Source of the DNA: Mycobacterium dioxanotrophicus
GTDB lineage: Bacteria > Actinomycetota > Actinomycetes > Mycobacteriales > Mycobacteriaceae
NCBI RefSeq assembly: GCF_002157835.1
Contig: NZ_CP020809.1
Location: 4,402,001-4,466,000 of the forward strand
Length of the DNA stretch: 64,000 nt
Direction: 5' to 3'
The notes beneath the pieces were generated by a model. The model saw only the letters and a program-made list of their open reading frames with translations. It made no database searches and had not been told where the DNA came from. Below are positions 42,985 to 55,359 of the stretch, one piece after another. The position numbers were made by a program, and so were the translations under genes. The number at the start of each line of letters is the position of its first letter. Position 1 is the first letter of the stretch.

Positions 42985-44562
42985 GTGAACATTGCCACCA
43001 CGCAGGACTTCATCCGTACCGGTGCCGAGTATGTCGAGAGCCTCAGAGGGCGGAACCTCACCGTCTACCTGTTCGGCGAGCAGGTAGACGAGCCGGTCGA
43101 TCACCCGATCATCCGTCCGTCGATCAACGCCGTGGCTGCGACGTATGACCTCGCGCAGACGCATCCCGAGTTGGCCACAGTGATCTCACCTTTCACCGGT
43201 GAGCCGGTGAGTCGCTTCCTCGCGGTCTGCACGAGCGCACAGGACCTCGTTCTCCAAAACAAGATGCAACGCAAGCTCGGCCAGCTCACCGGGACGTGCT
43301 TTCAGCGCTGCGTCGGGATGGACGCATTCAACGCGTTGTACTCGGTCACGTTCGACGTCGATCAAGCGTTCGGCACCGCATACCACGACCGCCTACGGGA
43401 TTTTCTCCACCAAATGCACCGCGGCAATCTCGTTGTGGGCGGAGCGATGACCGACACCAAAGGTGACCGGTCCCTGGCCCCGCACCAGCAGGAGGACCCG
43501 GATCTGTATGTCCGTGTGATCCGTCGCAGTGCGGAGGGCATCTGGATCAGCGGCGCCAAGGCACACCAGACCGGTTGTCTGAACTCCCACTGGATGATCG
43601 TCATGCCCACCATGCGAATGTCAGCCGAGGACCGCGATTACGCCATCGTGGGCGCGGTGCCGGTGGACGCACCCGGCATCACATATGTATACGGCCGCCA
43701 ATCCTGCGACACCCGTAGCGCTGAGGACGGGACCATCGACGTTGGCAACGCCCGCTTTTCCGGACAGGAAGCGGTGGTGATCTTCGACGATGTCTTCATC
43801 CCGAACCGATATGTGTTCATGGATGGCGAGACTGATTTCGCCGGGACACTGGTCGAGCGCTTCACGACGTATCACCGACGCAGCTATGTCTGCAAGACCG
43901 GTGTGGGCGACGTGCTCATCGGCGCAGCCGCCCAAGTAGCCGAATACAACGGCACCGACCGGGCGTCACACATCAAGGACAAGCTGGTCGAGATGACCCA
44001 TCTCAACGAAACCATCTACGGCACCGGCATCGCATCCAGCTTTCAGGGCCGGCCGACCAGCTCCGGGGCGTGGATCTGCGACGACATGCTGGCCAACGTG
44101 TGTAAGCACCACGTCACCAAGCTGCCGCACGAGTTGGGCAGGCTGGCACAGGATCTCGCCGGCGGGTTGGTGGGAACGATGCCATCGCAACGCGATCTCG
44201 ACCACCCGCAGGTCGGCCCGCTGCTGCACAAGTACTTGAAGGGCCGAGCCGACGTGCCAACCGAGACCCGGCTTCGCATCATCCGACTCATCGAGAACAT
44301 GACATTGGGACGCAACGCAGTTGGCTACCTGACCGAATCCGTCCACGGTGCCGGTTCCCCGCAGGCGCAACGCGTGCAGATCGCGCGGGGCATGCAGCTG
44401 GATTATCGGAAGCGGCTGGCCCGCCTCCTCGCCGGGATCGACGATGTCGCGGATTCCGATGCGCTCGCCGACGAGCTCACCGGCTACTTTGCCGAGGTAT
44501 TCCGGACACACGACATCGTGGCGACGACGACTTCGTCGACGGCCGGGGGTGACCGTCTGTGA
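42985..44562 (+). CDS. 4-hydroxybutyryl-CoA dehydratase-like flavin/Fe-S enzyme
   Basis: 525 residues starting at GTG 42985. It belongs to the 4-hydroxyphenylacetate-3-hydroxylase/AbfD superfamily. The characterised AbfD binds 4Fe-4S through Cys99, Cys103, His292 and Cys299; here Cys105-x3-Cys109 (GTCFQRC) and His297 ... Cys303 (YHRRSYVC) are at corresponding places. The last two are six rather than seven residues apart. Iron-sulfur ligation argues for a 4-hydroxybutyryl-CoA dehydratase rather than a flavin hydroxylase. It would convert 4-hydroxybutyryl-CoA to crotonyl-CoA, an outlet to beta-oxidation. Its stop overlaps the hydrolase start (GTGA). Confidence 0.82.
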   Translation: MNIATTQDFIRTGAEYVESLRGRNLTVYLFGEQVDEPVDHPIIRPSINAVAATYDLAQTHPELATVISPFTGEPVSRFLAVCTSAQDLVLQNKMQRKLGQLTGTCFQRCVGMDAFNALYSVTFDVDQAFGTAYHDRLRDFLHQMHRGNLVVGGAMTDTKGDRSLAPHQQEDPDLYVRVIRRSAEGIWISGAKAHQTGCLNSHWMIVMPTMRMSAEDRDYAIVGAVPVDAPGITYVYGRQSCDTRSAEDGTIDVGNARFSGQEAVVIFDDVFIPNRYVFMDGETDFAGTLVERFTTYHRRSYVCKTGVGDVLIGAAAQVAEYNGTDRASHIKDKLVEMTHLNETIYGTGIASSFQGRPTSSGAWICDDMLANVCKHHVTKLPHELGRLAQDLAGGLVGTMPSQRDLDHPQVGPLLHKYLKGRADVPTETRLRIIRLIENMTLGRNAVGYLTESVHGAGSPQAQRVQIARGMQLDYRKRLARLLAGIDDVADSDALADELTGYFAEVFRTHDIVATTTSSTAGGDRL

Positions 44563-45386
44563 AAGTAGACACCCGCAGTCGCGAGGCCGTGGCAGCTGAC
44601 GGAACGAGTCTGTTCGTATCCGAATCCGGGAGCGGCGAGGACATTCTGTGCATCCCTGGCATCGGTTATGCCTCGTGGTCGTTTCATTACCAAGTCGAAC
44701 CGCTGTCCCAGGTCGGTCGCCTCCTGCTGATGGACAACCGGGGAACGGGCCGTTCCGGCAAGCCCGCGGGCCCCTATTCCATTGCGCAGATGGCCGACGA
44801 TGCCTACCACGTGCTGCGGCAATGCGCGGCCGGGCCTGCACACGTCGTCGGGACGTCGATGGGCGGTTACATCGCCATGACCCTCGCCCTGCGTCATCCG
44901 GAAGCGGTCTCATCATTGACACTGGTGGCGACCACCAGTGGCGGTTTGGGTTCGCATCCGGTGCCGGCAGCCATACGCAAAGCATGGGCTTCCGCGGTAT
45001 CCCTGGGCAGTGAGGGATTCGCCCGCGCCACCATGCCACTGTCGTTCGCTCCGGGATGGACCGACACACATCCAGAGCAGTTCGAAGAACTGCTGGAGTT
45101 GCGCATGCAGGCCAGCACACCGATCGCCTGCTGGCGCTCGCAGTACCAGGCGTGTGCCTCATACCTGCGTCGGGGTTTGCCGCGAGGACCGATCAGCCAG
45201 CCGACGGTGATCGTGCACGGCACTGCCGACCGCGTCGTGCCGTACGAAAACGCGGCCCACCTCGCACGGCGGATTCCCCACGCCTCCGCCGCCACGCTCG
45301 ACGGCGCCGGGCACCTGTGCTGGATCGAGCGGCCTGACGTCGTGAACGCGATTATTCGAAATGCGTTGAGCAGCAACGCACTTTAG
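44559..45386 (+). CDS. Alpha/beta-fold hydrolase in PHA operon
   Basis: 275 residues from GTG 44559, overlapping the upstream stop by 4 bases. Catalytic triad in standard places: nucleophile Ser in VVGTSMGGY, Asp in VHGTADRVVP, His in GAGHLCWIE. The oxyanion-hole region reads IPGIGYASWSF. Possible roles are polymer or ester hydrolysis or CoA-thioester editing; the operon position favours something linked to 4-hydroxybutyrate. There is no signal peptide. Confidence 0.85.
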   Translation: MKVDTRSREAVAADGTSLFVSESGSGEDILCIPGIGYASWSFHYQVEPLSQVGRLLLMDNRGTGRSGKPAGPYSIAQMADDAYHVLRQCAAGPAHVVGTSMGGYIAMTLALRHPEAVSSLTLVATTSGGLGSHPVPAAIRKAWASAVSLGSEGFARATMPLSFAPGWTDTHPEQFEELLELRMQASTPIACWRSQYQACASYLRRGLPRGPISQPTVIVHGTADRVVPYENAAHLARRIPHASAATLDGAGHLCWIERPDVVNAIIRNALSSNAL

Positions 45387-45540
45387 GTATTGTCGAGACC
45401 TGGGTCGATAGGGATGGCCAACGATGGATCAGCCTGATTCTCGAATTCCGGCAGCTTCGCCGAACCTGGCGGGGGCGGCGCTCGGCGGCGGACTGCCTAT
45501 TGACTGCATCACACTACGACACTTACTGTTAGTCATTAAA

Positions 45541-45575
45541 TGAACAATCTGTCCACTATCTGAACGGATTGTACG
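45541..45575. promoter_or_regulatory. Array of GTTCA/TGAAC-type half-sites
   Basis: TGAAC-N5-GTCCA-N5-TGAAC-N5-GTACG: half-sites every 10 bp, alternating in direction, 43 bp upstream of the SnoaL-like gene. The same half-site recurs at 50690, 51046 and 53256. Half-sites in helical phase are typical of IclR-family operators. This 231-bp gap has no gene. Confidence 0.55.
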
Positions 45576-45617
45576 TCGCGGCTTCGTCCAGATCGCAACA
45601 ACGACAGGAGTACAGCA

Positions 45618-46037
45618 ATGGAACACGACAGAATCGAAGTGATCCTGCAGGCGTGGAGGGCCGCGTGGGGAAAGGGCGACATCGACGCGTTCGAGAAGAT
45701 CCTGGCACCCGGCTACGTGCGCCACACCAGATCGGGCGTCAAGACCATCGACGACTTGCGCCAGGAGATCAACGACTCGCGGACCGCGTTTCCGGACCTC
45801 GATACCCAGATCTTGCAGACCGTTGAGCAGGGCGACACACTGGCGATTCGGTGGACCAGCTTCGGCTCGCACACCGGGACTTTCATGAACGTGCCGCCGA
45901 CGCAGAAGGACGTAAAGGTCACCGGAGCCAGCTTCTGCCGGTTCGACGACGGCCTGCTCGCCGAGGAATGGGTGGTCTGGGACCCACGTGAACTGCTTGC
46001 CGCAATGAAGATTTGGGCGGTGGGCGACGATGAATAG
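45618..46037 (+). CDS. SnoaL-like/ester-cyclase family protein
   Basis: 139 residues from ATG 45618 behind ACAGGAG. NTF2-like fold with [43 protein letters not shown] and [13 protein letters not shown]. The family includes polyketide cyclases, small hydratases and isomerases, so the reaction cannot be assigned. It is transcribed in the same direction as the PHA cluster but has its own promoter region with the half-site array. Confidence 0.8.
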   Translation: MEHDRIEVILQAWRAAWGKGDIDAFEKILAPGYVRHTRSGVKTIDDLRQEINDSRTAFPDLDTQILQTVEQGDTLAIRWTSFGSHTGTFMNVPPTQKDVKVTGASFCRFDDGLLAEEWVVWDPRELLAAMKIWAVGDDE

Positions 46038-46081
46038 GTCCTTGGCGACCCCGGCATCACGACCCAGCGCTGCGGTGTGAA

Positions 46082-49808
<3,727 letters not shown>

Positions 49809-49857
49809 ATCCCGCGGATTCGTTCACGAGCTCATGTGCGCAGACAAGGAGGTGCCG

Positions 49858-50652
49858 ATGACTGAGGTTGCCGAGCCAGTCCAGTTGACCAACAAGTCTG
49901 TCACCAAGGCCGGACGTCTCCTCCGCGAGCTGGCTGCGCATCCTCAACAAGGCGTCACAGTGACGGCGCTGGCGAAGGCGGTCGGCATGTCACGCCCGAC
50001 AACGTTTCGTCTGCTCCACAGTCTGGAGCAGTCTGGGCTCGTGCACCGGGTCGACAACCATTATGTGCTCGGGCATGAGATGGCGCGGTTGGGACGGCTC
50101 GCTGATCCGCACACCGGGCTGGCGGCCCGAGCCCAGCCGCTCTTACAAGAGCTTGCCGACAGATTCAACCACTCGGTCTCCATGTCCGTGCCGAACGCAC
50201 ACGATGGCCTGGATCTGATAGCCCAGGCCTGCAGCCCGAATTACGTGGCGATCGGGCTGCAGATGTCGCAGCTGATCGGGCCACGAGCGCCGTTGCACGC
50301 CAGCTCATTTGGGAAGGTACTGCTCGCCGAGATGCCGGAAGACAAGGCGCTTGCCCTACTTCCGGAACGACTCGAGGCTTACACCGACCGCACCATCACC
50401 GATCGTGCAAAACTACTCAGCGAGCTCAGCGACATTCGGAAGCAAGGCTTCGGCGTAGTCGACGGTGAGCTCGAAGATGGGTTGACGTCCCTGTCATGTC
50501 CGGTGCGCGATTCGGCCGGCACGATGGTCGCCGTTCTGACCTTGAACGGCTCCCGGCACGGCTTCAACCGTAACCGCATTCCAGATGCGCTCGGCGCCAT
50601 GCGGGAGATGGTGGATCGCCTGACCGATGTCTTCTGGCACGAGGTGGACTGA
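49858..50652 (+). CDS. IclR-family regulator (paralogue 1)
   Basis: 264 residues from ATG 49858, behind AAGGAGG. HTH region [17 protein letters not shown] ... [20 protein letters not shown], then an IclR effector domain ([58 protein letters not shown]). It is a close paralogue of the products at 53327-54121 and 62390-63190, with the same opening [16 protein letters not shown]. It directly follows the kgd copy. It probably controls the flanking genes through the GTTCA/TGAAC sites. Confidence 0.93.
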   Translation: MTEVAEPVQLTNKSVTKAGRLLRELAAHPQQGVTVTALAKAVGMSRPTTFRLLHSLEQSGLVHRVDNHYVLGHEMARLGRLADPHTGLAARAQPLLQELADRFNHSVSMSVPNAHDGLDLIAQACSPNYVAIGLQMSQLIGPRAPLHASSFGKVLLAEMPEDKALALLPERLEAYTDRTITDRAKLLSELSDIRKQGFGVVDGELEDGLTSLSCPVRDSAGTMVAVLTLNGSRHGFNRNRIPDALGAMREMVDRLTDVFWHEVD

Positions 50653-50689
50653 ACATGCCAGAGAACCGGTCTGAGCGTGGTCAAATAAC

Positions 50690-50704
50690 TGAACACATTG
50701 TTTA
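50690..50704. promoter_or_regulatory. TGAAC-N5-GTTTA operator-like site
   Basis: TGAACACATTGTTTA, a variant of the window's repeated IclR-type half-site, 38 bp after the IclR paralogue 1 stop. Weaker than the 51046 site. Confidence 0.4.
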
Positions 50705-51045
50705 TTTTTCGCCGCATCGCCTAGGTGTGGAGCTCTCGGCGGCCGACGACCGAGTCCGAATCCGAGCACCCGACGCCGGCGACACTGCCCGCCCCCCCGC
50801 CACAGGTTCCCGACTCGTCGAGCATAGCGAGGACGCCCTCGACTCTTGTATCGTCAGTCAATTCCCTTGTCTATGAGTCAGTTTCGGGACACCAAGATGA
50901 CGCACAGTGCCAATGACTCCTGCCTCACCCACGCGGCATCGGCACTGTTACGACCCTCGCCTGCATGTCCAGCCAGTTCAAACAGTGACTATGTCGTGAA
51001 CCACTCTTGACGCAGCGCGCGACGGATGTCACACTTTTGAGCACT

Positions 51046-51064
51046 ACGTTCACTACATGAACGT
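51046..51064. promoter_or_regulatory. Perfect palindrome ACGTTCA-N5-TGAACGT
   Basis: ACGTTCACTACATGAACGT, perfect 7-bp arms with a 5-bp spacer, 128 bp before the 9-residue leader frame and 161 bp before the MFS start. It is the best match to the GTTCA-N5-TGAAC consensus shared with 53256-53270 and, less perfectly, 45551-45565. Confidence 0.65.
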
Positions 51065-51191
51065 CTTTCAGAATTCAATTTCATACGCGTCGCACACCCG
51101 ATCTTTGCCGGTCTCCCCAGGCGTTGGACCAAGCCGGGCTCGTGCTCATCGCCTGGACAGTCCCGCCCCAGGAAAACCTAAAGGAGAAACC

Positions 51192-51221
51192 ATGCCGTTT
51201 GATCTGGACCGCGAGGAGTGA
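51192..51221 (+). CDS. Possible 9-residue leader peptide before the MFS gene
   Basis: ATGCCGTTTGATCTGGACCG followed by CGAGGAGTGA encodes MPFDLDREE. It has a strong AAAGGAG ribosome site six bases upstream, and its own end (GAGGAG) forms the ribosome site of the MFS gene, whose ATG is 3 bp after its stop. It may be a coupling leader or the start of a deleted gene. Confidence 0.4.
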   Translation: MPFDLDREE

Positions 51222-51224
51222 CCG

Positions 51225-52565
51225 ATGCCATCCACTGAAAATCCAGGCGTCAGTACGGATCACACCGCAGATGCGTTCAAGCGCCGATTCATGGTCAGGT
51301 TTGTCACCGTTCTGATCGGCGGCATGTTCCTCGACGGTTTCATCCTCGGCATTCTCGGGACGGTCATCACACCGATCACCCACGAGCTGAACTTTTCGGA
51401 TCTCTGGGAGGGACTGGTCGCGGCGTCAGCCCTCCTCGGCATCATGATCGGCGCGCCGCTTGCCGGCTGGGCCGGGGATAAGTGGGGCCGCAAACCACTC
51501 TTCATGGCTGACATGGGATTGTTCGTCGCCGCATCGGTACTGCAGTTCTTCGTCGACTCGGCATGGCAACTGTTCGTGGTCCGGCTCTTGATGGGCATCG
51601 CGATCGGCGCGGAGTACGCAGTCGGTTGGCCACTGATGTCCGAGTTTTCACCGGCCCGGCTGCGGGGCCGACTGCTCTGCGGGTCTGAAGTCGCTTGGTA
51701 CGTCGGGTTCATGGTCGCCTTCCTGGTCGGCTACATCCTGACCACCTCGACAGACGTGAGTTGGCGAATCATCCTCGGGACGAGCACGTTGATTGCGCTG
51801 GTCTTGTTCATCGCCCGTATTGGCCTGCCTGAGTCGCCGCGGTGGCTGTGGAATGTCGGCCGCAGGGATGAGGCCGTGGCCATCGCGAACAAGTACATGA
51901 TGGAGTCCAAAGACATCACGGACATCGCGCATGAGGACACCCGCAAGGGCACCTTCGGGATGCTGTTCTCGCGGCAGTACTGGCGGTCCACCCTGTTCGT
52001 GTCAGGGTTCTGGTTCTGTTCCGTCACACCGTACTTCGCGATCGCCACCTTCGCTGAAAGCGTGCTGAAGAACTATGGCCTCAGCAGTGGACTCGCCGGT
52101 GGTCTCGGCCTGTCTGCCGTGGCAGCAGCCGGCGTGGTGGTCACTGTGTTGTACATCGACAAGATCGGCCGTCGCATCCTGACAGTCCCGCCACAGTGGC
52201 TTTGCACCGTGGTCCTGGCAATCATCGGCCTATGGGCGGGCGCGCCCCCGGTGATCGTGCTGGTTCTCTTCCTTGTCTTCTCCTTCTTCAACGCGATGTA
52301 CACCGCGATCACCGGCCTCTACCCGGCCGAGGTCTTCCCGACCGAGATCCGCGGCCTCGGAACCGGCTTCGGTGCGGCCGTCAGCCGACTCGGCGCCGCA
52401 GCCGGCACGTTCCTGCTCCCGTGGTCGATGACCAACCTCGGCACCTCGGTCACCATGCTGATCGCCGCTGGTGTCGCTCTTGTCGGTGCGGCTCTGTCGC
52501 AGTGGCTTTGCCCCGAGACAATGGGCAAGAACCTCAGCGACACTGCCGTCGGCGTTGGGCACTAA
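51225..52565 (+). CDS. MFS transporter (metabolite:H+ symporter type)
   Basis: 446 residues, about twelve hydrophobic segments. Sugar/metabolite-porter motifs: AGWAGDKWGRKPLF (loop 2-3), RLLMGIAIGAEYAVGWPLMSE region, GLPESPRWLW and FPTEIRGLGTG. It resembles the MFS gene at 57842-59182 along its whole length (FLDGFILGILGTVI / FLDGYILGIIGTVI), so they are paralogues with probably related organic-acid or sugar-acid substrates. Controlled in all likelihood by the nearby IclR-type sites. Confidence 0.93.
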   Translation: MPSTENPGVSTDHTADAFKRRFMVRFVTVLIGGMFLDGFILGILGTVITPITHELNFSDLWEGLVAASALLGIMIGAPLAGWAGDKWGRKPLFMADMGLFVAASVLQFFVDSAWQLFVVRLLMGIAIGAEYAVGWPLMSEFSPARLRGRLLCGSEVAWYVGFMVAFLVGYILTTSTDVSWRIILGTSTLIALVLFIARIGLPESPRWLWNVGRRDEAVAIANKYMMESKDITDIAHEDTRKGTFGMLFSRQYWRSTLFVSGFWFCSVTPYFAIATFAESVLKNYGLSSGLAGGLGLSAVAAAGVVVTVLYIDKIGRRILTVPPQWLCTVVLAIIGLWAGAPPVIVLVLFLVFSFFNAMYTAITGLYPAEVFPTEIRGLGTGFGAAVSRLGAAAGTFLLPWSMTNLGTSVTMLIAAGVALVGAALSQWLCPETMGKNLSDTAVGVGH

Positions 52566-52776
52566 CCGGGATCATCTCGGGTCTCACCACTTGGGATGCG
52601 ACCTGCCCGACACACCTCGACCGAGTGCGACCGAATTTCGGTTTCAGTCGCGCTCGGTTGAGTGCGTCGGCGTACAAGGGAGGACAGGTGGAAGTCGGAC
52701 GGCAGGGGTACCAGCGCCGCGCCACGTCGGCTGATCCGGACGCCCAGCCCTCGCACCGCCTCGGAGCATTCGTGCC

Positions 52777-53127
52777 GTGACGGAGCGAGCATCCTGGCTC
52801 AGCGGTCTGGTCGGGCGCCGGTCACCGGTTACCGGTGCCGAGTTGGCTTGGCAGCTGGTCGATGTCACTGCCGGATGCTTCGAGTCCACAGACCGCGGTT
52901 TGTTGGTCGCCGACATCGCGTGCGAGAACTACTTATCCGCCGTCGGTCAATTGTTGCGAGCGGCAGCGGACAGCGGACTTCCGCTTCGCCTGTCGCTGCT
53001 GTCCCGCATCAACGACTGGCTGGACGGGTACCGGGGCACACCCGAAGAACCCGCGCTGCGACAGCTCGTCGAACGAGTCAAACTCTCGACGCTTCAAAGC
53101 CTCCCGGAACGACAGACGCGGGAATAA
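52777..53127 (+). CDS. Hypothetical protein, 116 residues
   Basis: Starts at GTG 52777. The sequence is plausible coding DNA by third-position GC, predicted helical (LAWQLVDVTAGCFESTD, LSAVGQLLRAAADSGLPLRL, LRQLVERVKLSTLQ). No domain is recognised and no strong ribosome site is visible. It lies 211 bp after the MFS gene, a gap with no other gene. Moderate doubt that it is real. Confidence 0.45.
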   Translation: MTERASWLSGLVGRRSPVTGAELAWQLVDVTAGCFESTDRGLLVADIACENYLSAVGQLLRAAADSGLPLRLSLLSRINDWLDGYRGTPEEPALRQLVERVKLSTLQSLPERQTRE

Positions 53128-53255
53128 CCGAGTTCCATTCGACTCAGCGTGCGGGCCGTCCGCGGGCCCGGTTACCCCTACCTGACACCCAGCCGTTCTG
53201 CCCGGGTTCGGCGACATCTGGCAACGCCGCCATAGCCACAAATCTGACCATCGAT

Positions 53256-53270
53256 GTTCACAATATGAAC
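53256..53270. promoter_or_regulatory. GTTCA-N5-TGAAC palindrome upstream of IclR paralogue 2
   Basis: GTTCACAATATGAAC, perfect 5-bp arms, 56 bp before the IclR start at 53327. Same core and spacing as 51046-51064; it suggests autoregulation within a shared regulon. Confidence 0.6.
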
Positions 53271-53326
53271 GAGTCAGCTAGGGTTGGCCAAGTGCACGAG
53301 GGTGTGCGATATGGGGAAGGGATGGC

Positions 53327-54121
53327 ATGAGCGAGCCGATCGAGCCGACGGAGTTGACGAACAAGTCGGTGACCAAAGCGGTGCGATTGCTGCGTGAGTT
53401 GGCCGCTCAGCCTCGATCGGGTGCGACGGTGACCACGCTGGCCAAGGCCGTCGGTATTTCCCGCCCCACCGCGTTTCGCCTGCTCTACAGCCTGGAACGC
53501 ACCGGTTTCGTCGACCGGGTCGACAACAACTACACCCTGGGCTGGGAGCTCGCACGGTTGGGTAGGCGCGCCGATCCCTACGCCGGACTGGTCGCCCGCG
53601 CCCAACCCCTGCTGCAGGAACTGGCCGACAAATTCAACGAGACCGTCACCTTGGCGGTGCCCAATGCACAGGACGGGTTGGACCTGATCGCCGAGGCCAT
53701 CGGCTCCCGAGTCGTCGGGGTGATGTCGGGCAACATGATCGGCAAACACTGGCCGCTGCACGCGAGTGCATCCGGGAAGGTGCTGCTGGCGGACATGCCG
53801 GTCGACAAAGTGGTCGCGCTGCTGCCGGAAACCCTCGAGGCCTACGCCGAGCGCACCATCACCGACCGCAAGACCCTGCTCAAAGAACTCGAGCAGGTCC
53901 GCGAGCAAGGATTCGGCCTCATCGACAACGAACTCGAAGAAGGGCTGCTGTCCCTGTCACGCCCAATCCGCGACTCCTCAGGCACCCTCGTCGCGGTGCT
54001 GTCCCTCAACGGCCCCCGGTACCGATTCGGCCGCGACCGCATCCCCGAGGCCCTGCAGCAGATGCAACTCACCGTCGACCGGCTCACCGACATGATCTGG
54101 CAGGACATCGCCATCGATTAG
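53327..54121 (+). CDS. IclR-family regulator (paralogue 2)
   Basis: 264 residues from ATG 53327, behind GGGGAAGGGA. Opening [43 protein letters not shown], effector domain with WPLHASASGKVLLADMP and EQGFGLIDNELEEGLLSLS. Nearly the same length and sequence as paralogues 1 and 3. It converges with the enolase operon; the gap contains a short hairpin. Likely regulates itself and neighbouring catabolic genes. Confidence 0.93.
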   Translation: MSEPIEPTELTNKSVTKAVRLLRELAAQPRSGATVTTLAKAVGISRPTAFRLLYSLERTGFVDRVDNNYTLGWELARLGRRADPYAGLVARAQPLLQELADKFNETVTLAVPNAQDGLDLIAEAIGSRVVGVMSGNMIGKHWPLHASASGKVLLADMPVDKVVALLPETLEAYAERTITDRKTLLKELEQVREQGFGLIDNELEEGLLSLSRPIRDSSGTLVAVLSLNGPRYRFGRDRIPEALQQMQLTVDRLTDMIWQDIAID

Positions 54122-54127
54122 CCGCTT

Positions 54128-54152
54128 CGGGCCGCTCGTGACACACGGCCCG
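54128..54152. terminator. Hairpin between convergent genes
   Basis: CGGGCCG-N11-CGGCCCG, a perfect 7-bp stem between the IclR stop (54121) and the enolase-family stop (54168). There is no T-run; it could serve as a bidirectional terminator. Confidence 0.4.
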
Positions 54153-54167
54153 TACACCGGCTTTTCC

Positions 54168-55292
54168 CTACCGGCGCCAGCTATTCAGCGGCTCCCCGAG
54201 CACCGACTCGTCCACCTCGATACCGAGGCCCGGCAGATTGGGCGGAAGCACGCCGCCGTGCACCTCGAGCGGCTCGAACTTCGCCGTCGTCAGCGTGACC
54301 ATGTCCGAGGTCTTCAGGACACATCGCAGTAGGTCAGCGGGAACCGTCGCACCGAGGTGCACTACTGCTGCATACGAGATGTCAGACCCGACGGTGTCCT
54401 GAACCGTCATGATCAGGCCTGCCGCCCGGGCAATATCGCGTTGGCGACGCGCCGGGGTGAGGCCGCCGGCAGGACTCACCTTCAGGCCGAAGCCGTCGGC
54501 GATGTCGAGTTCGATCGCGTGGATGAGGTCGTCATCGTTCGTCGCCAGCTCATCGAGGATGAGCGGATAGGGTGAGGCCTTGCGCACCGCCAAGGTCTCC
54601 CGCCAGGTGGCACAAGGCGATTCGAGCACGAAGTCGAGGCCATCAGGCAACAGGCTGAAGAGCCTGCGCGCCGTCTCCGGACTGAGCCCTGTGTTCGCAT
54701 CGACGAGGAACCACTCGCCCGGCTGCCTGTCGGCCAGGCACGCGACGATGCGTTCTGCGTCGACCGCGGGTCCGCCGTCCCGGTCAGCGGTGCCGATCTT
54801 GATCGAGTGCCCCAGGTACCCGCGGGCGCGGTGATCGGCGACGCGGGCGCGCATCTCCTCGGGCTCACCGGTGTGGATCGACGAGATCAGCGGCAGCGGG
54901 ATGTTCGTGCTGCCGCCGAGAAGCTCGCAGACCGGTAGCCCAACCGATTTACCGAGCAGATCCCAGCATGCGATGTCGAGCGCCGCCTTGGCGTCATTGT
55001 GTCCGAGCAGCGTCTCGTCCATCAGCTCACTGATGCGATCGACCTGGCGCGGGTCGCGTCCCAGCAGCATCGGGGCGAGCAACTCGATCGCCGCGCGCGT
55101 CCCGCCTGCGTGAGCGGCAACGTAGGTCGAGCCGAAGGGCGTACTCTCGCCCCAGCCCACGGTGCCGTCATCCGCGGTGACGCGCACGATCGAGGCATCG
55201 AACGTCTCGTAGGTGCGGCCGCGAGAGAGATGGTAGACGCCGCCGGAGTACGGCAGGTCGACCTGGAAGAGATCGATCTTCGAGATCTGCAT
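54168..55292 (-). CDS. Enolase-superfamily dehydratase/epimerase (first)
   Basis: 374 residues from ATG 55292, behind AAAGGAA. Mandelate racemase/muconate-lactonizing layout: lid domain, then barrel with the Lys base in GHSIKIG, metal ligands in VDANTG, LESPC and LDELAT, and the second Lys in GLKVSPAGG. The N-terminal MQISKIDLFQVDLPYSGGVY recalls cis-3-hydroxyproline dehydratase and hydroxyproline-betaine epimerase enzymes, but sugar-acid dehydratases share the fold. The adjacent second enolase, oxidoreductase and transporter form one operon. Product unknown. Confidence 0.88.
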   Translation of the reverse strand: MQISKIDLFQVDLPYSGGVYHLSRGRTYETFDASIVRVTADDGTVGWGESTPFGSTYVAAHAGGTRAAIELLAPMLLGRDPRQVDRISELMDETLLGHNDAKAALDIACWDLLGKSVGLPVCELLGGSTNIPLPLISSIHTGEPEEMRARVADHRARGYLGHSIKIGTADRDGGPAVDAERIVACLADRQPGEWFLVDANTGLSPETARRLFSLLPDGLDFVLESPCATWRETLAVRKASPYPLILDELATNDDDLIHAIELDIADGFGLKVSPAGGLTPARRQRDIARAAGLIMTVQDTVGSDISYAAVVHLGATVPADLLRCVLKTSDMVTLTTAKFEPLEVHGGVLPPNLPGLGIEVDESVLGEPLNSWRR

Positions 55293-55359
55293 TGCTTGTG
55301 AGTTCCTTTTGTGCGCTATTGATTTGGGAGTGACCAAACGCTGAAACAGTCGGCCATCG

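Larger units (their letters stand above)
50653..51191. other. 539-bp promoter region between IclR and MFS genes
   Basis: No protein gene is seen. It contains the candidate operators at 50690-50704 and 51046-51064 and ends with AAAGGAG before a 9-residue open frame. The sequence is noticeably more AT-rich than coding DNA. Confidence 0.55.
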
